61,752 bases of DNA from Chengkuizengella marina (GTDB taxonomy: Bacteria > Bacillota > Bacilli > Paenibacillales > KCTC-33759): positions 1 to 61,752 of the forward strand of contig NZ_SIJB01000031.1 in NCBI RefSeq assembly GCF_009910845.1. The letters are read 5' to 3'. Below the pieces are notes generated by a model that saw nothing but the letters and a program-made list of their open reading frames with translations, was not told where the DNA came from and did no database searches. Below are positions 53,624 through 61,688 of the stretch, piece after piece (positions within the stretch are counted from its first letter, which is position 1; each line of letters begins with the position of its first letter). The position numbers and the translations under genes were made by a program.

Positions 53624-53657
53624 AAAAACCAGTGTTGTTTTGCAACGCTGGTTTTTT
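53624..53657 (+). terminator. Terminator of rplM-rpsI
   Basis: AAAAACCAGTGTTG pairs with CAACGCTGGTTTTT (one G·U), followed by Ts. Confidence 0.93.
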
Positions 53658-53693
53658 GCGTTCAGTTCACCGGTTATTTCCTTTTTCTATTGA

Positions 53694-53718
53694 AGCTCGC
53701 CAATCGGCGAGTTTTTTA
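53694..53718 (+). terminator. Second, tandem terminator after rpsI
   Basis: CTCGCC (53697-53702) pairs with GGCGAG (53707-53712) around AATC, followed by TTTTTT. It backs up the first and insulates cysH. From 53719 to about 53900 the DNA is very AT-rich with no gene seen. Confidence 0.9.
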
Positions 53719-53900
53719 TACTTTAATTATTAACAATGATAGGTGCTTTTGTTTTATTTTTTGTTGTATTGATGATGATTTTAGTTTTAAGAGCCATTAA
53801 TCAATATAGATGCATAGTATAATTTCATATATGATTTTAGGCATCTATATCTAATATTAAAAAATTTATTAATTTAGTTCATTTATTTATAAAAAAAATA

Positions 53901-53928
53901 TTGACATTCTATATAAAATTTTTATAAT
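53901..53928 (+). promoter_or_regulatory. Promoter of cysH-sat
   Basis: Consensus TTGACA at 53901-53906 and TATAAT at 53923-53928 with 16-base spacing. Transcription would start near 53935. Confidence 0.85.
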
Positions 53929-53940
53929 TAAAGAATAAGT

Positions 53941-53970
53941 TAATAATTCATATCGATTTACTCGGAATTA
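53941..53970 (+). promoter_or_regulatory. Possible CymR-type operator before cysH
   Basis: AATTC (53945-53949) and GAATT (53965-53969) form an inverted repeat within TAATAATTCATATCG…CTCGGAATTA. It lies just downstream of the expected start, a repressor position. The GGAATT end resembles the CymR cysteine-metabolism operator of Bacillus as I recall it; not verified. Confidence 0.4.
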
Positions 53971-53990
53971 ATAAATGGAGGTTCATTTTA

Positions 53991-54686
53991 ATGAATTTAC
54001 TGGAGAAGGAATCATTAATTGAAAAAGCAAGTATAGAATTTGAAGACAAAACACCGCAGGAGTTATTAAAATATGCCGCGGATACATTCCCAAGCTTAAC
54101 TTTAGCGAGTAGCTTTGGAGCTGAAGATGTAGTTTTGGTTGACATGTTATTCAAAACAAATCCTGAAGTAGATATTTTTTATCTAGATACCGATTTTCAT
54201 TTTAAAGAAACATACGAAACAATTGAGAAAATTAAAGAACGTTATAAGGGGATTAAATTAATCAGGATTCAACCAGAATTAACACCTGAAGAGCAGGGTG
54301 AAAAGTTTGGTGAAAAACTTTGGGAATCAAGTCCGGATAAATGTTGCGACATTAGAAAAGTTAAGCCTCTGACCAATATTTTAGGGAAATACGACGCATG
54401 GATTACTGGAATTAGAAGGGATCAGGCTCCAACAAGAGCAAATGCAAAAAAAGTAGAATATGATAACAAATTTGGATTAGTTAAGTTTAATCCATTAGCA
54501 AGCTGGACATCTGAAGATGTTTGGAACTATATTCATGAAAATGATGTAATTTATAATCCTTTACATGATCAAAACTATCCAAGTATCGGTTGTGTATACT
54601 GTACTCGTCAGGTTCAACCAGGAGAAGATCCTAGAGCAGGGCGTTGGTCAGATACAAGTAAAACGGAATGTGGTTTACACAAATAA
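53991..54686 (+). CDS. cysH: Adenylylsulfate/phosphoadenylylsulfate reductase
   Basis: CysH reduces activated sulfate to sulfite using thioredoxin. Two cysteine pairs, CC in PDKCCDIRK near residue 120 and CVYC near 205, mark the [4Fe-4S] type that can use APS directly; the catalytic cysteine is in ECGLHK at the C-terminus. The nucleotide loop is TLASSFGAEDVV. It has 231 aa. TGGAGG precedes the ATG. With sat behind and no APS kinase visible, an APS route is likely. Confidence 0.95.
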   Translation: MNLLEKESLIEKASIEFEDKTPQELLKYAADTFPSLTLASSFGAEDVVLVDMLFKTNPEVDIFYLDTDFHFKETYETIEKIKERYKGIKLIRIQPELTPEEQGEKFGEKLWESSPDKCCDIRKVKPLTNILGKYDAWITGIRRDQAPTRANAKKVEYDNKFGLVKFNPLASWTSEDVWNYIHENDVIYNPLHDQNYPSIGCVYCTRQVQPGEDPRAGRWSDTSKTECGLHK

Positions 54687-54766
54687 ATTTAATCACACAA
54701 ATAAATGCAACAAAAACATTTGGAAGTAAAAAGTTAATATAAATAAATCTTAAGGAGAGCTGTAAA

Positions 54767-55939
54767 ATGACAATAAATGCTCATGGAGGCGAACTAATTA
54801 ATCGCTTAATTACTGGGCAAGAAAGAGAAGACTTGTTAAATCTTGTTCCTTTTTTACCGCAAATTAAAGTAAATACCTGGGCAATATCTGATATTGATCT
54901 GATTGGTGTAGGTGCATTTTCTCCTTTAACTGGATTTTTAAACGAAGATGACTATAAATCTGTTGTTGAAGACATGCGTTTAGCTAATGGTACAGTTTGG
55001 AGTATACCTATTACATTAGGTGTTGAAAAAGATATTGCAAGGAAATTAGAAATTGGAAAACAAGTTGCTTTAATAGGAGAGCAAGATGGTGTTCCTTATG
55101 CAATTATTCAAGTAGAGAGTGTTTATGATGTAGATCAATCTTTTGAAGCTGAACAAGTATTTAAGACAAGTGAAAATGAGCATCCAGGTGTACAAAAATT
55201 ATATACAAAACCTTCTACATATGTAGGGGGGGATATACAAGTATTAAATCGACCAAAGCCACAAAAATTTAATGAATTTTATTTTGATCCAATTGAAACT
55301 AGAGCACTATTTCAGGAAAAAGGTTGGAAATCAGTATGTGGATTTCAAACAAGAAACCCTGTTCATAGAGCTCATGAATATATTCAAAAAAGTGCAATGG
55401 AAATTGTAGACGGTTTGTTTCTAAACCCATTAGTTGGAGAAACTAAATCGGATGATATTTCTGCAGATGTACGTATGAGAAGTTATCTTGTTTTATTGGA
55501 AAACTACTATCCACAAGATCGTGTTCATTTAGGTGTTTTCCCTGCTGCAATGAGATATGCAGGACCTAGAGAGGCAATTTTTCATGCACTTGTACGTAAA
55601 AATTACGGCTGCACACATTTTATAGTGGGTAGAGATCATGCAGGTGTTGGTGATTATTATGGGACCTATGAAGCACAGGAGATCTTTAGTCAATTTACGA
55701 GTGAAGAAATTGGAATAACACCACTCTTTTTTGAACATAGTTTTTATTGTAAAAAATGCGGTAATATGGCTTCAAGTAAAACTTGTCCACATGATAAAAT
55801 AGAGCATCTTCATTTATCAGGTACAAAGGTAAGAGCAATGTTAAGAGAAGGTAACTGTCCTCCCCCAGAGTTTTCTCGACCGGAGGTTGCAAAGGTATTA
55901 ATTGAAGGTATGTCAGAGAATTTAGTTTCCTCGAATTAA
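54767..55939 (+). CDS. sat: Sulfate adenylyltransferase (ATP sulfurylase)
   Basis: Sat forms APS from ATP and sulfate. The active-site motifs [12 protein letters not shown] near residue 196 and [13 protein letters not shown] near 288 are intact, and a CKKCG…CPHDK segment near 327 may bind zinc. It is the homo-oligomeric type at 390 aa and lacks a C-terminal kinase domain. AAGGAGAG precedes the ATG. It probably shares the cysH promoter 80 bp behind it. Confidence 0.97.
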   Translation: MTINAHGGELINRLITGQEREDLLNLVPFLPQIKVNTWAISDIDLIGVGAFSPLTGFLNEDDYKSVVEDMRLANGTVWSIPITLGVEKDIARKLEIGKQVALIGEQDGVPYAIIQVESVYDVDQSFEAEQVFKTSENEHPGVQKLYTKPSTYVGGDIQVLNRPKPQKFNEFYFDPIETRALFQEKGWKSVCGFQTRNPVHRAHEYIQKSAMEIVDGLFLNPLVGETKSDDISADVRMRSYLVLLENYYPQDRVHLGVFPAAMRYAGPREAIFHALVRKNYGCTHFIVGRDHAGVGDYYGTYEAQEIFSQFTSEEIGITPLFFEHSFYCKKCGNMASSKTCPHDKIEHLHLSGTKVRAMLREGNCPPPEFSRPEVAKVLIEGMSENLVSSN

Positions 55940-56002
55940 GACAGCACGACTTACAAATTAAAAATAAACATGGACTAGACATAAAAACATGTTTACTTCA
56001 TG

Positions 56003-56031
56003 TAATATTTGTCCACCCTACTCCATATAGA
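56003..56031 (+). promoter_or_regulatory. Candidate sigma-E promoter of cwlD
   Basis: TAATATT at 56003-56009 matches the recalled sigma-E -35 pattern (KMATATT) at all seven positions. After 14 bases CATATAGA at 56024-56031 matches the -10 (CATACANT) at most positions. Transcription would start near 56038. Confidence 0.6.
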
Positions 56032-56056
56032 TATATAAGTCATATGGAGCGGGGTG
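56014..56056 (+). promoter_or_regulatory. 15-bp hairpin masking the cwlD ribosome binding site
   Basis: CACCCTACTCCATAT (56014-56028) pairs with ATATGGAGCGGGGTG (56042-56056), with one G·U and one mismatch. The right arm contains the cwlD Shine-Dalgarno sequence; the left arm lies in the promoter spacer and -10. RNA begun at the candidate sigma-E start lacks the left arm. Confidence 0.65.
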
Positions 56057-56062
56057 TTTATT

Positions 56063-56797
56063 ATGTTTAAGAATATAATAAGAGATGTGATAAAGGTTCA
56101 TCTTCAAGGTAAATTGAGGTTGTTTATTTTGCTGTTATTGGGAATAACAATTTCGATACTATACATAAGTTATCCAGCAGTTTTAACTTGGACTGAAGGT
56201 TCATCTTCTTTATCAGGTCAGATCATTGCAATTGATCCAGGTCATGGAGGATTTGATGGAGGTGCCGTCAGTAAAGATGGATCATTGCATGAAAAGACGG
56301 TCAACTTAAATATTTCATTGTATTTAAGGGATTATTTGCAAGAAGCAGGCGCATTTGTGATCATGACAAGAGAAGAAGATGTAGACTTAACGGGAAATGC
56401 AACTAAAAACAAAAAAAGAATAGATTTTAATAACAGATTAAAAGTGATTAATGAAAGTGATGCGGACTTATTACTTAGTATTCATCTAAATAGTATTCCG
56501 TCAAGTCGGTGGTATGGAGCTCAAACATTCTATCATTCAAAATCAGAAGAAAGTGAAAGATTGGCTAAATTAATTCAAGATGAGTTTAAAAATAATTTAA
56601 ATACGACGCGAGAAGCGTTAACAGAAGATGTATTAATCATGTTAAAAAATACAAATGTAACATCTGCATTGGTGGAAGCAGGTTTTTTATCAAATCCAGG
56701 AGAATTAGAACTTTTAAAAAGCAAAGAATACCAGCTTAAAGTTGCTGAGTCAATATATCATGCTCTCCTTCGATATTTTGATGGGGATGAAGTATAG
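56063..56797 (+). CDS. cwlD: N-acetylmuramoyl-L-alanine amidase CwlD
   Basis: CwlD removes the peptide side chain from muramic acid in spore cortex so that PdaA can form muramic delta-lactam, needed for germination. One N-terminal membrane segment (LRLFILLLLGITISILYI) precedes the Amidase_3 domain: AIDPGHGGFDGGA with the zinc histidine, HEKTVNLNIS, LLLSIHLNS and ALVEAGFLSNPGE with the catalytic glutamate. It has 244 aa from ATG 56063; GTG 56054 is the alternative. Location beside gerD and kbaA supports a spore role. Confidence 0.95.
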   Translation: MFKNIIRDVIKVHLQGKLRLFILLLLGITISILYISYPAVLTWTEGSSSLSGQIIAIDPGHGGFDGGAVSKDGSLHEKTVNLNISLYLRDYLQEAGAFVIMTREEDVDLTGNATKNKKRIDFNNRLKVINESDADLLLSIHLNSIPSSRWYGAQTFYHSKSEESERLAKLIQDEFKNNLNTTREALTEDVLIMLKNTNVTSALVEAGFLSNPGELELLKSKEYQLKVAESIYHALLRYFDGDEV

Positions 56798-56822
56798 CAA
56801 AACTTAATGAACGCACATCTTA

Positions 56823-56831
56823 TGTTATAAT
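56823..56831 (+). promoter_or_regulatory. Extended -10 promoter of salA
   Basis: TGTTATAAT is a complete extended -10 with consensus hexamer, about 50 bp before the gene; the -35 is weak. Confidence 0.6.
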
Positions 56832-56882
56832 AAAAAACATAATACATATTTCATAATATCTGAAAAATAGGGGCGTGAAGAG

Positions 56883-57989
56883 ATGGTTACAAGAGAAAGA
56901 GTATTTGAGTTGTTAAAGAAAGTAAAAGAGCCTGAATTAAATCATAGTTTAGTCAGCCTAAATTTAGTTCGTGATCTCATGATAAAAGAACAATCCATTA
57001 ATCTTACTGTTGCACTCTCAAAAAAGGAAGAGGAAACAGTACAAAAAATAGAAACAGAAATCAAAGAGCTTTTAAGTGTTTTAACAGATGGACAAGTACA
57101 TATACGTTTTAGAGAAATGACAGATTTTGAAAGAAAAGAAGTTCAAGGTAAGTTATCTGGCAAATCAAACGAAACATCAAATCAACCTCCAAAACCACAT
57201 ACACAACCAATCTCAGCTGCAGTATTAAGTGAGGATGCTGGTGTAGAGTTTATTGCTATTGCTAGCGGTAAAGGTGGGGTAGGGAAATCAACGGTTACTG
57301 TTAATTTAGCTGTTGCACTTGCCAGAAAAGGTAAAAAAGTAGGCATTATAGATGCTGATATATATGGATTTAGTATTCCTGACATGATGGGAATTGAAAA
57401 CCGACCAGAAGTACAGGGCAATACTGTCATTCCTGTAGAACGTCATGGAGTAAAGGTCATTTCTATGGGTTTTTTTGTTGAAGATAATGCACCTGTCATT
57501 TGGAGAGGTCCAATGTTAGGGAAAATGTTAAAGAATTTTTTCACAGAAGTGCAATGGGGAGACTTAGATTATATGTTGTTAGACCTACCTCCAGGCACAG
57601 GAGATGTCGCTTTAGACGTACATCAAATGATCCCGCAAAGTAAAGAAGTTATTGTGACAACTCCTCATGCAACGGCGTCTTTTGTTGCAGCAAGAGCTGG
57701 ATCCATGGCTATAAATACAAATCATGAAATTTTAGGTGTAGTTGAAAATATGTCTTATTATCAATGTGGAAAATGCGGGGAAAAGGATTATGTGTATGGA
57801 AAAGGCGGCGGAGCTAAATTAGCAGAGGAATTACGTACTGATTTGTTAGCTCAAATACCTTTAGGTGCACCTGATAATCATCCACAGGAACCAGATTTTT
57901 CTCCATCAATTTATAAAGAGGATACTGATATTGGTAAAACATATTTAGAAGTAGCTGATAGTATAATTAACCATTCAGTAAATAGTTAA
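56883..57989 (+). CDS. salA: Mrp/NBP35-family P-loop ATPase (SalA/ApbC)
   Basis: These proteins carry Fe-S clusters, and SalA of Bacillus regulates protease gene expression. An N-terminal MIP18/DUF59-like domain (residues 1-85) is followed by a linker and a MinD-like ATPase with Walker A SGKGGVGKST near 128, DLPPGTGD and the cluster ligands CGKCG near 297. It has 368 aa. The position between cwlD and gerD equals that of salA. Fe-S carrier or regulatory function cannot be told apart from sequence. Confidence 0.94.
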   Translation: MVTRERVFELLKKVKEPELNHSLVSLNLVRDLMIKEQSINLTVALSKKEEETVQKIETEIKELLSVLTDGQVHIRFREMTDFERKEVQGKLSGKSNETSNQPPKPHTQPISAAVLSEDAGVEFIAIASGKGGVGKSTVTVNLAVALARKGKKVGIIDADIYGFSIPDMMGIENRPEVQGNTVIPVERHGVKVISMGFFVEDNAPVIWRGPMLGKMLKNFFTEVQWGDLDYMLLDLPPGTGDVALDVHQMIPQSKEVIVTTPHATASFVAARAGSMAINTNHEILGVVENMSYYQCGKCGEKDYVYGKGGGAKLAEELRTDLLAQIPLGAPDNHPQEPDFSPSIYKEDTDIGKTYLEVADSIINHSVNS

Positions 57990-58005
57990 CGATTTTTAAG
58001 CAACT

Positions 58006-58034
58006 AAAGAAGAGGAGTTATTCCTCTTCTTTTT
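58006..58034 (+). terminator. Terminator of salA, overlapping the gerD stop
   Basis: AAAGAAGAGGA (58006-58016) pairs with TCCTCTTCTTT (58022-58032) around GTTAT, then Ts. It covers the gerD stop codon on the minus strand, so the two converging genes share it. Confidence 0.9.
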
Positions 58035-58626
58035 TCTTATCTTCTTCTTTTGGTTTCGTTTCTTCCTCCATAGCTTTTTTTAATAAGTCCATTAATTCAA
58101 CTCTAAATAAAGGACTATTTAATGCATCTTGCATGATTCCCATCGTTTGTTTCCTGTATTCTTTACCTTTCATAATTTCAAAGATCATATCTTTATATTC
58201 AGGGTCTTTCATAACTTCAAGTAGCAAAGCTTGATATTCAGGATCCTTTAAAAGTTCCTTATGAATATCTTTGTTCTGTTCTTGAATGGTTTTGGCAAAC
58301 TCACCAGTAAACTTTGGATCTTTTTTCATCATGTCTTCAAAGTACTTAGGAAAACTAGGGTCAGTAAATAATAACTTCACTGCACCTTGTATTTCCTCCT
58401 TTTGTTGTGTCGGCAATTTTTGTAACATTTTAGGACCGTTTTTACTTTCCTCATCTTTTTCTAAAGCTTCTGTTATTATTTTTTTACCATCTTCGGATTG
58501 AAGTATATCTAAGACCATAGATTTCGTATCTTTATAAGCCTGCGTTCCTCCAGATTGGTCAGAACCACAACTAGTTGTAAGACAAATAAGAAGGATGAAA
58601 ATTAGAGATTTTATAAGTTTGCTCAT
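58018..58626 (-). CDS. gerD: Spore germination lipoprotein GerD
   Basis: GerD is a lipoprotein that clusters germinant receptors in the spore inner membrane. A lipobox ends in TSC at residue 20 (LLICLTTSCGS), after a hydrophobic signal. The body is charged and helical, with repeating KDPEY-type turns (LLKDPEYQALL, VMKDPEYKDMI). A low-complexity KKEEE end is typical. It has 202 aa. GGAGGT lies 12 bases before the ATG. A sigma-G-like promoter is seen upstream. Confidence 0.93.
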   Translation of the reverse strand: MSKLIKSLIFILLICLTTSCGSDQSGGTQAYKDTKSMVLDILQSEDGKKIITEALEKDEESKNGPKMLQKLPTQQKEEIQGAVKLLFTDPSFPKYFEDMMKKDPKFTGEFAKTIQEQNKDIHKELLKDPEYQALLLEVMKDPEYKDMIFEIMKGKEYRKQTMGIMQDALNSPLFRVELMDLLKKAMEEETKPKEEDKKKEEE

Positions 58627-58704
58627 TTTGGTTGTTATACCTCCTTCATCTTTATATCAAAGACAATCACATCAGAGTGTTAGCATATTTAATATAGTGA
58701 TTTA

Positions 58705-58734
58705 TATTATGTGAATTTCTACATAACTTTATGA
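58705..58734 (-). promoter_or_regulatory. Candidate sigma-G promoter of gerD
   Basis: On the minus strand the -10 CATAATA (58711-58705) matches the recalled sigma-G pattern CATDHTA at every position; the -35 TCATA (58734-58730) matches four of five, with 18-base spacing. Confidence 0.6.
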
Positions 58735-58823
58735 TTTTTAGTTGGCATTTTTGAATTTAGGTTGGTACAATAGCAAGGAAAAGAATGAAAACTATTGCAA
58801 TTTATATACTTGAGGTGAAACGA

Positions 58824-59405
58824 TTGAACTTAAAAAATTACACTTATTTATTTTTTACAACTTTATTGGTTGGGGCGGTATCAGCATTACTAACTGGATT
58901 GGTATTAGATCCTACCCTAGATATCAAAGTAATTTCTCTAATTTTTTTATCGGGATTGATGTTTAGTGTATTAAGTCAAATGGGTTTTTTTGCATATATG
59001 ATGTTAAATTATATTGCTAAAGGGATGATTACTAAAAAGGGAATGTGGGAAATCATTCAGTGGATTTTGATTGTGATTACATTTTTAGATGTAATTATTT
59101 TGAGGTACAGCTTCTTTGAGGAGAATAATGCAGGAATATTAGCTTATTCTATATTACCTGTATTATTGTTGATCGCTTCTTTATTTATTGCATGGGTAAA
59201 GAGTAAAGCAACAAATTTTCATGCCTTTACACCAACTGTGTTTTTTATTTTTGTTGTGACAATGATTGAAGCGGTTCCTTCACTTAGAGATAATAATGAA
59301 TATTCAACAATTGTGATGGTGGTGCCGCTCTTGTGTTGTAACATTTGGCAGATTATGAAATTACATAAGTTAGTTGGAAAGAAGCAAAATAATACACAAC
59401 AGTGA
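58824..59405 (+). CDS. kbaA: KinB-signalling membrane protein KbaA
   Basis: KbaA is an integral membrane protein that supports KinB in the sporulation phosphorelay. Six or so hydrophobic segments are evident (for example YLFFTTLLVGAVSALLTGLV and GFFAYMMLNYIAKGM). TTG 58824 fits GAGGTG at 58812-58817 and gives 193 aa, like the Bacillus protein; ATG 58785 would add 13 residues and has its own AAGGA. Located between gerD and pdaB as in Bacillus. Confidence 0.9.
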   Translation: MNLKNYTYLFFTTLLVGAVSALLTGLVLDPTLDIKVISLIFLSGLMFSVLSQMGFFAYMMLNYIAKGMITKKGMWEIIQWILIVITFLDVIILRYSFFEENNAGILAYSILPVLLLIASLFIAWVKSKATNFHAFTPTVFFIFVVTMIEAVPSLRDNNEYSTIVMVVPLLCCNIWQIMKLHKLVGKKQNNTQQ

Positions 59406-59454
59406 GGCATAATATAAAGATTTGATTTTTCTAAAGTTCTTAGTAACATCAAAC

Positions 59455-59484
59455 AAATAATGAGCCAATGCAGGCTCATTATTT
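59455..59484 (+). terminator. Bidirectional terminator between kbaA and pdaB
   Basis: AAATAATGAGCC pairs perfectly with GGCTCATTATTT around AATGCA. A- and T-rich ends suit both converging genes. Confidence 0.8.
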
Positions 59485-59513
59485 AGATAAATTTTAAATT
59501 ATAGAATAATTGG

Positions 59514-60287
59514 TTATGATTGATCTTTAACTTCTTTTTTATCCAAAGAGGATTGATTAATTAATTCTGATACAGTTACAAATTTATATCCCTTATCTCT
59601 TAGTTGATCAATTATCGTAGGAAGAGCAAGGTGGGTCTGTTTGCACGAATCGCTTGCATGAAGCAATATGATGTCACCAGGATGTGCATTGGATACAACT
59701 CGATTAATGATATGATCCACACCTGGGTTCATCCAGTCTCTTGAATCGGTATCCCATTGGATTACTTTATAATTTAAATCGTTAGCAATATTTAATACTC
59801 TTTTATCAAAGTCGCCATTTGGCATACGAATCAGACTTGGAACAGTTCCTGTATCTTCAGACAGTATTCGATGGGCTGTTTGTATTTGTTTTCTAATTTC
59901 TTCATCACTAAAAGTACTATAATTTTGATGTTTATGTCCATGGCTTCCGATTTCAAATCCTGAGTCTACGATGTCCTTTACAATTTCAGGGTGGTCTCTA
60001 GTCCATGGTGAAGATAGAAAGAAAGTAGCTTTTACGTCCTTTTCTTTTAGGATATCAATGATTGGATCTGGTCTATTTTCTCCCCAGCTAATATCGAATG
60101 TGAGAGCAATCACTTTTCTTTCTGTATCTATACTATAGATGGCTGCTGGTTCTTCATTTGAAATATTAGAAAAGACAGCAATGTTTTCACTTTCAGAATA
60201 AATAATACCTGCAGCAAAAATTGCAGCAATAAGAATAATGAAATATTGTTTTAACTTTTTCCCATTCAATACTAAAAAGAAGTTCAT
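59514..60287 (-). CDS. pdaB: Polysaccharide deacetylase family sporulation protein PdaB
   Basis: PdaB is needed to keep spores stable after cortex formation; its deacetylase activity is uncertain. A single N-terminal membrane segment (YFIILIAAIFAAGIIY) is followed by a NodB domain: TFDISWGE, SHGHKH for metal binding, RMPNGDF, WDTDSRDW and ILLHASD. It has 257 aa. The ATG lies shortly after AGGGGG. It is divergent from the SpoIIM-family gene. Confidence 0.94.
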   Translation of the reverse strand: MNFFLVLNGKKLKQYFIILIAAIFAAGIIYSESENIAVFSNISNEEPAAIYSIDTERKVIALTFDISWGENRPDPIIDILKEKDVKATFFLSSPWTRDHPEIVKDIVDSGFEIGSHGHKHQNYSTFSDEEIRKQIQTAHRILSEDTGTVPSLIRMPNGDFDKRVLNIANDLNYKVIQWDTDSRDWMNPGVDHIINRVVSNAHPGDIILLHASDSCKQTHLALPTIIDQLRDKGYKFVTVSELINQSSLDKKEVKDQS

Positions 60288-60336
60288 TATATTACCCCCT
60301 AATCAATTGACAACGCTCAAACTATTTATTAGTAGA

Positions 60337-60364
60337 AATGTATGCTAGTACAGCTAACTTATGC
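60337..60364 (-). promoter_or_regulatory. Candidate sigma-E promoter of pdaB
   Basis: On the minus strand CATACATT (60344-60337) matches the full recalled sigma-E -10, and GCATAAG (60364-60358) fits the -35 at five of seven positions with 13-base spacing. Confidence 0.5.
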
Positions 60365-60404
60365 ACTATTTGTACAAAAAGTTAAACAACCTATAGGAGG
60401 AAGT

Positions 60405-61142
60405 ATGAATATGAATGATGAGAACAATAAAATTAATGAAGAAGAGAAACTCAATAAGGTAACAATACTTAATCATGATAAAGATTCTAATAGTGAAACT
60501 GGATCTACTTTCTTAAAAGATGTTTTTAATTTTAGAAATTTGTTTATTGACTTTAATAATATGAAATTATATTTCTTTATCTCTACCATGTTATTTGTGA
60601 TTGGTGTGGTAATTGGTTTTAATGCTAACGCTCTAGAACAACTTCTACAGCCGAGTTTACAAAAAATAGGGGAAATAGGAGAAAAAATCGAAAGGAGTGA
60701 TAATTCCCAATTAACTGGATTCATATATATTTTTAAAAATAATGTGCAGGCTTCCTTAGTTATGGTATATAGTGGAGCATTCTTTTCACTGCTTCCAATA
60801 GCTTCTTTACTTATGAATGGGATGCTGATTGGATATGTATTTAAACTTGTTCCGCAATCTGGATCAGATTTTAGCATGATGGAACTCTTTTTAAGAGGAA
60901 TCTTACCTCATGGCATCTTTGAAATTCCAGCCATATTAATTGCATCTGCTTATGGAATAAAATTAGGAGTTCTAATTATGAAATGGCTTGTTCAGAGTGG
61001 GGAGAAGGATCTAAGATCTAAAAATAAAAGTGCATTAATATCATTTATGAAACTTTCAGTTACTTTGGTGATTTTTACTGTGGCAACCTTAATGTTAGCA
61101 GCTATTATTGAATCAACGATAACTCCAATTTTACTGGGTTAG
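60405..61142 (+). CDS. SpoIIM/DUF95-family membrane protein
   Basis: Family members are multi-pass membrane proteins; SpoIIM itself works in engulfment with SpoIID and SpoIIP. The 245-aa product has a charged N-terminus (about 60 residues) and about five hydrophobic segments, with the family pattern GILPHGIFEIPAILIA, plus VYSGAFFSLLPIA. ATG 60405 is 4 bases and ATG 60411 10 bases from GGAGG; either may be used. True SpoIIM usually lies elsewhere, so this may be a paralogue. Neighbouring pdaB hints at sporulation. Confidence 0.85.
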   Translation: MNMNDENNKINEEEKLNKVTILNHDKDSNSETGSTFLKDVFNFRNLFIDFNNMKLYFFISTMLFVIGVVIGFNANALEQLLQPSLQKIGEIGEKIERSDNSQLTGFIYIFKNNVQASLVMVYSGAFFSLLPIASLLMNGMLIGYVFKLVPQSGSDFSMMELFLRGILPHGIFEIPAILIASAYGIKLGVLIMKWLVQSGEKDLRSKNKSALISFMKLSVTLVIFTVATLMLAAIIESTITPILLG

Positions 61143-61262
61143 TTCATATTTTATTTGAAAATGTTCAAAAAAGCATTCATAAAATAGGTAAAATTTGAGC
61201 ATAACATTAAAATAACAGTTAACCTAAATCTTCTTAAAAAGGAAATTGGAGGTAGTTTTGTA

Positions 61263-61484
61263 TTGTTAGGAATATTATTAAATGACAGAGAAACTCAAGA
61301 AATTGATTATCTTCTTCGTAAAGAGTTAGATGAAATGTTAATGGATTTAAAAGATATGAAGTTGGACAAGCAGATGAAAACTGCGATTGAAGCTAGATAT
61401 AAAATCATTTTTCGCATGTATGCAAGACTTGCATCACCAAAGCAACTTTCAAAATATGCGATAAATAGAAAATATACAAAATAA
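61263..61484 (+). CDS. Short conserved-looking hypothetical protein
   Basis: I do not recognise a function. The 73-aa product is predicted helical and charged: ETQEIDYLLRKELDEMLMDL, then a basic half ending YAINRKYTK. No signal or membrane segment is seen. TTG 61263 follows TTGGAGGTAG, a good ribosome site, which is the main evidence that it is real. It is the last gene before the next rRNA operon. Confidence 0.7.
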   Translation: MLGILLNDRETQEIDYLLRKELDEMLMDLKDMKLDKQMKTAIEARYKIIFRMYARLASPKQLSKYAINRKYTK

Positions 61485-61571
61485 TGCATTCATAGTTCAT
61501 CCATGATATATATGATTTTATATCAATTTCATATGAGTAAGATTAATCTGTTGAATAATTTTAAAAAAATG

Positions 61572-61600
61572 TTGACAGGTTTTTTATTCTGTGATAAATT
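61572..61600 (+). promoter_or_regulatory. rRNA operon promoter P1
   Basis: TTGACA at 61572-61577 is followed after 15 bases by GATAAA with a TG-T extension, or after 17 by TAAATT. It closely resembles the rpmG promoter at 19832. Confidence 0.8.
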
Positions 61601-61658
61601 TATTTTCGCCGTCAAAATATGGCTGGCAAGAGAATAAAACTTAAAATCAAAATAATGC

Positions 61659-61688
61659 TTGACAATAATCAACATGATGTTATATGAT
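61659..61688 (+). promoter_or_regulatory. rRNA operon promoter P2
   Basis: TTGACA at 61659-61664 and TATGAT at 61683-61688 with 18-base spacing (TATATG at 16 is an alternative). Confidence 0.85.

Noticed and set aside
55966-55994. AAACATG/CATGTTT hairpin after sat as a terminator
   Set aside because: Seven pairs with a long loop and only weak T content; termination unlikely to be efficient.
61504-61525. TGATATA/TATATCA hairpin before the rRNA promoters
   Set aside because: A/T-rich stem of low stability with no T-run.
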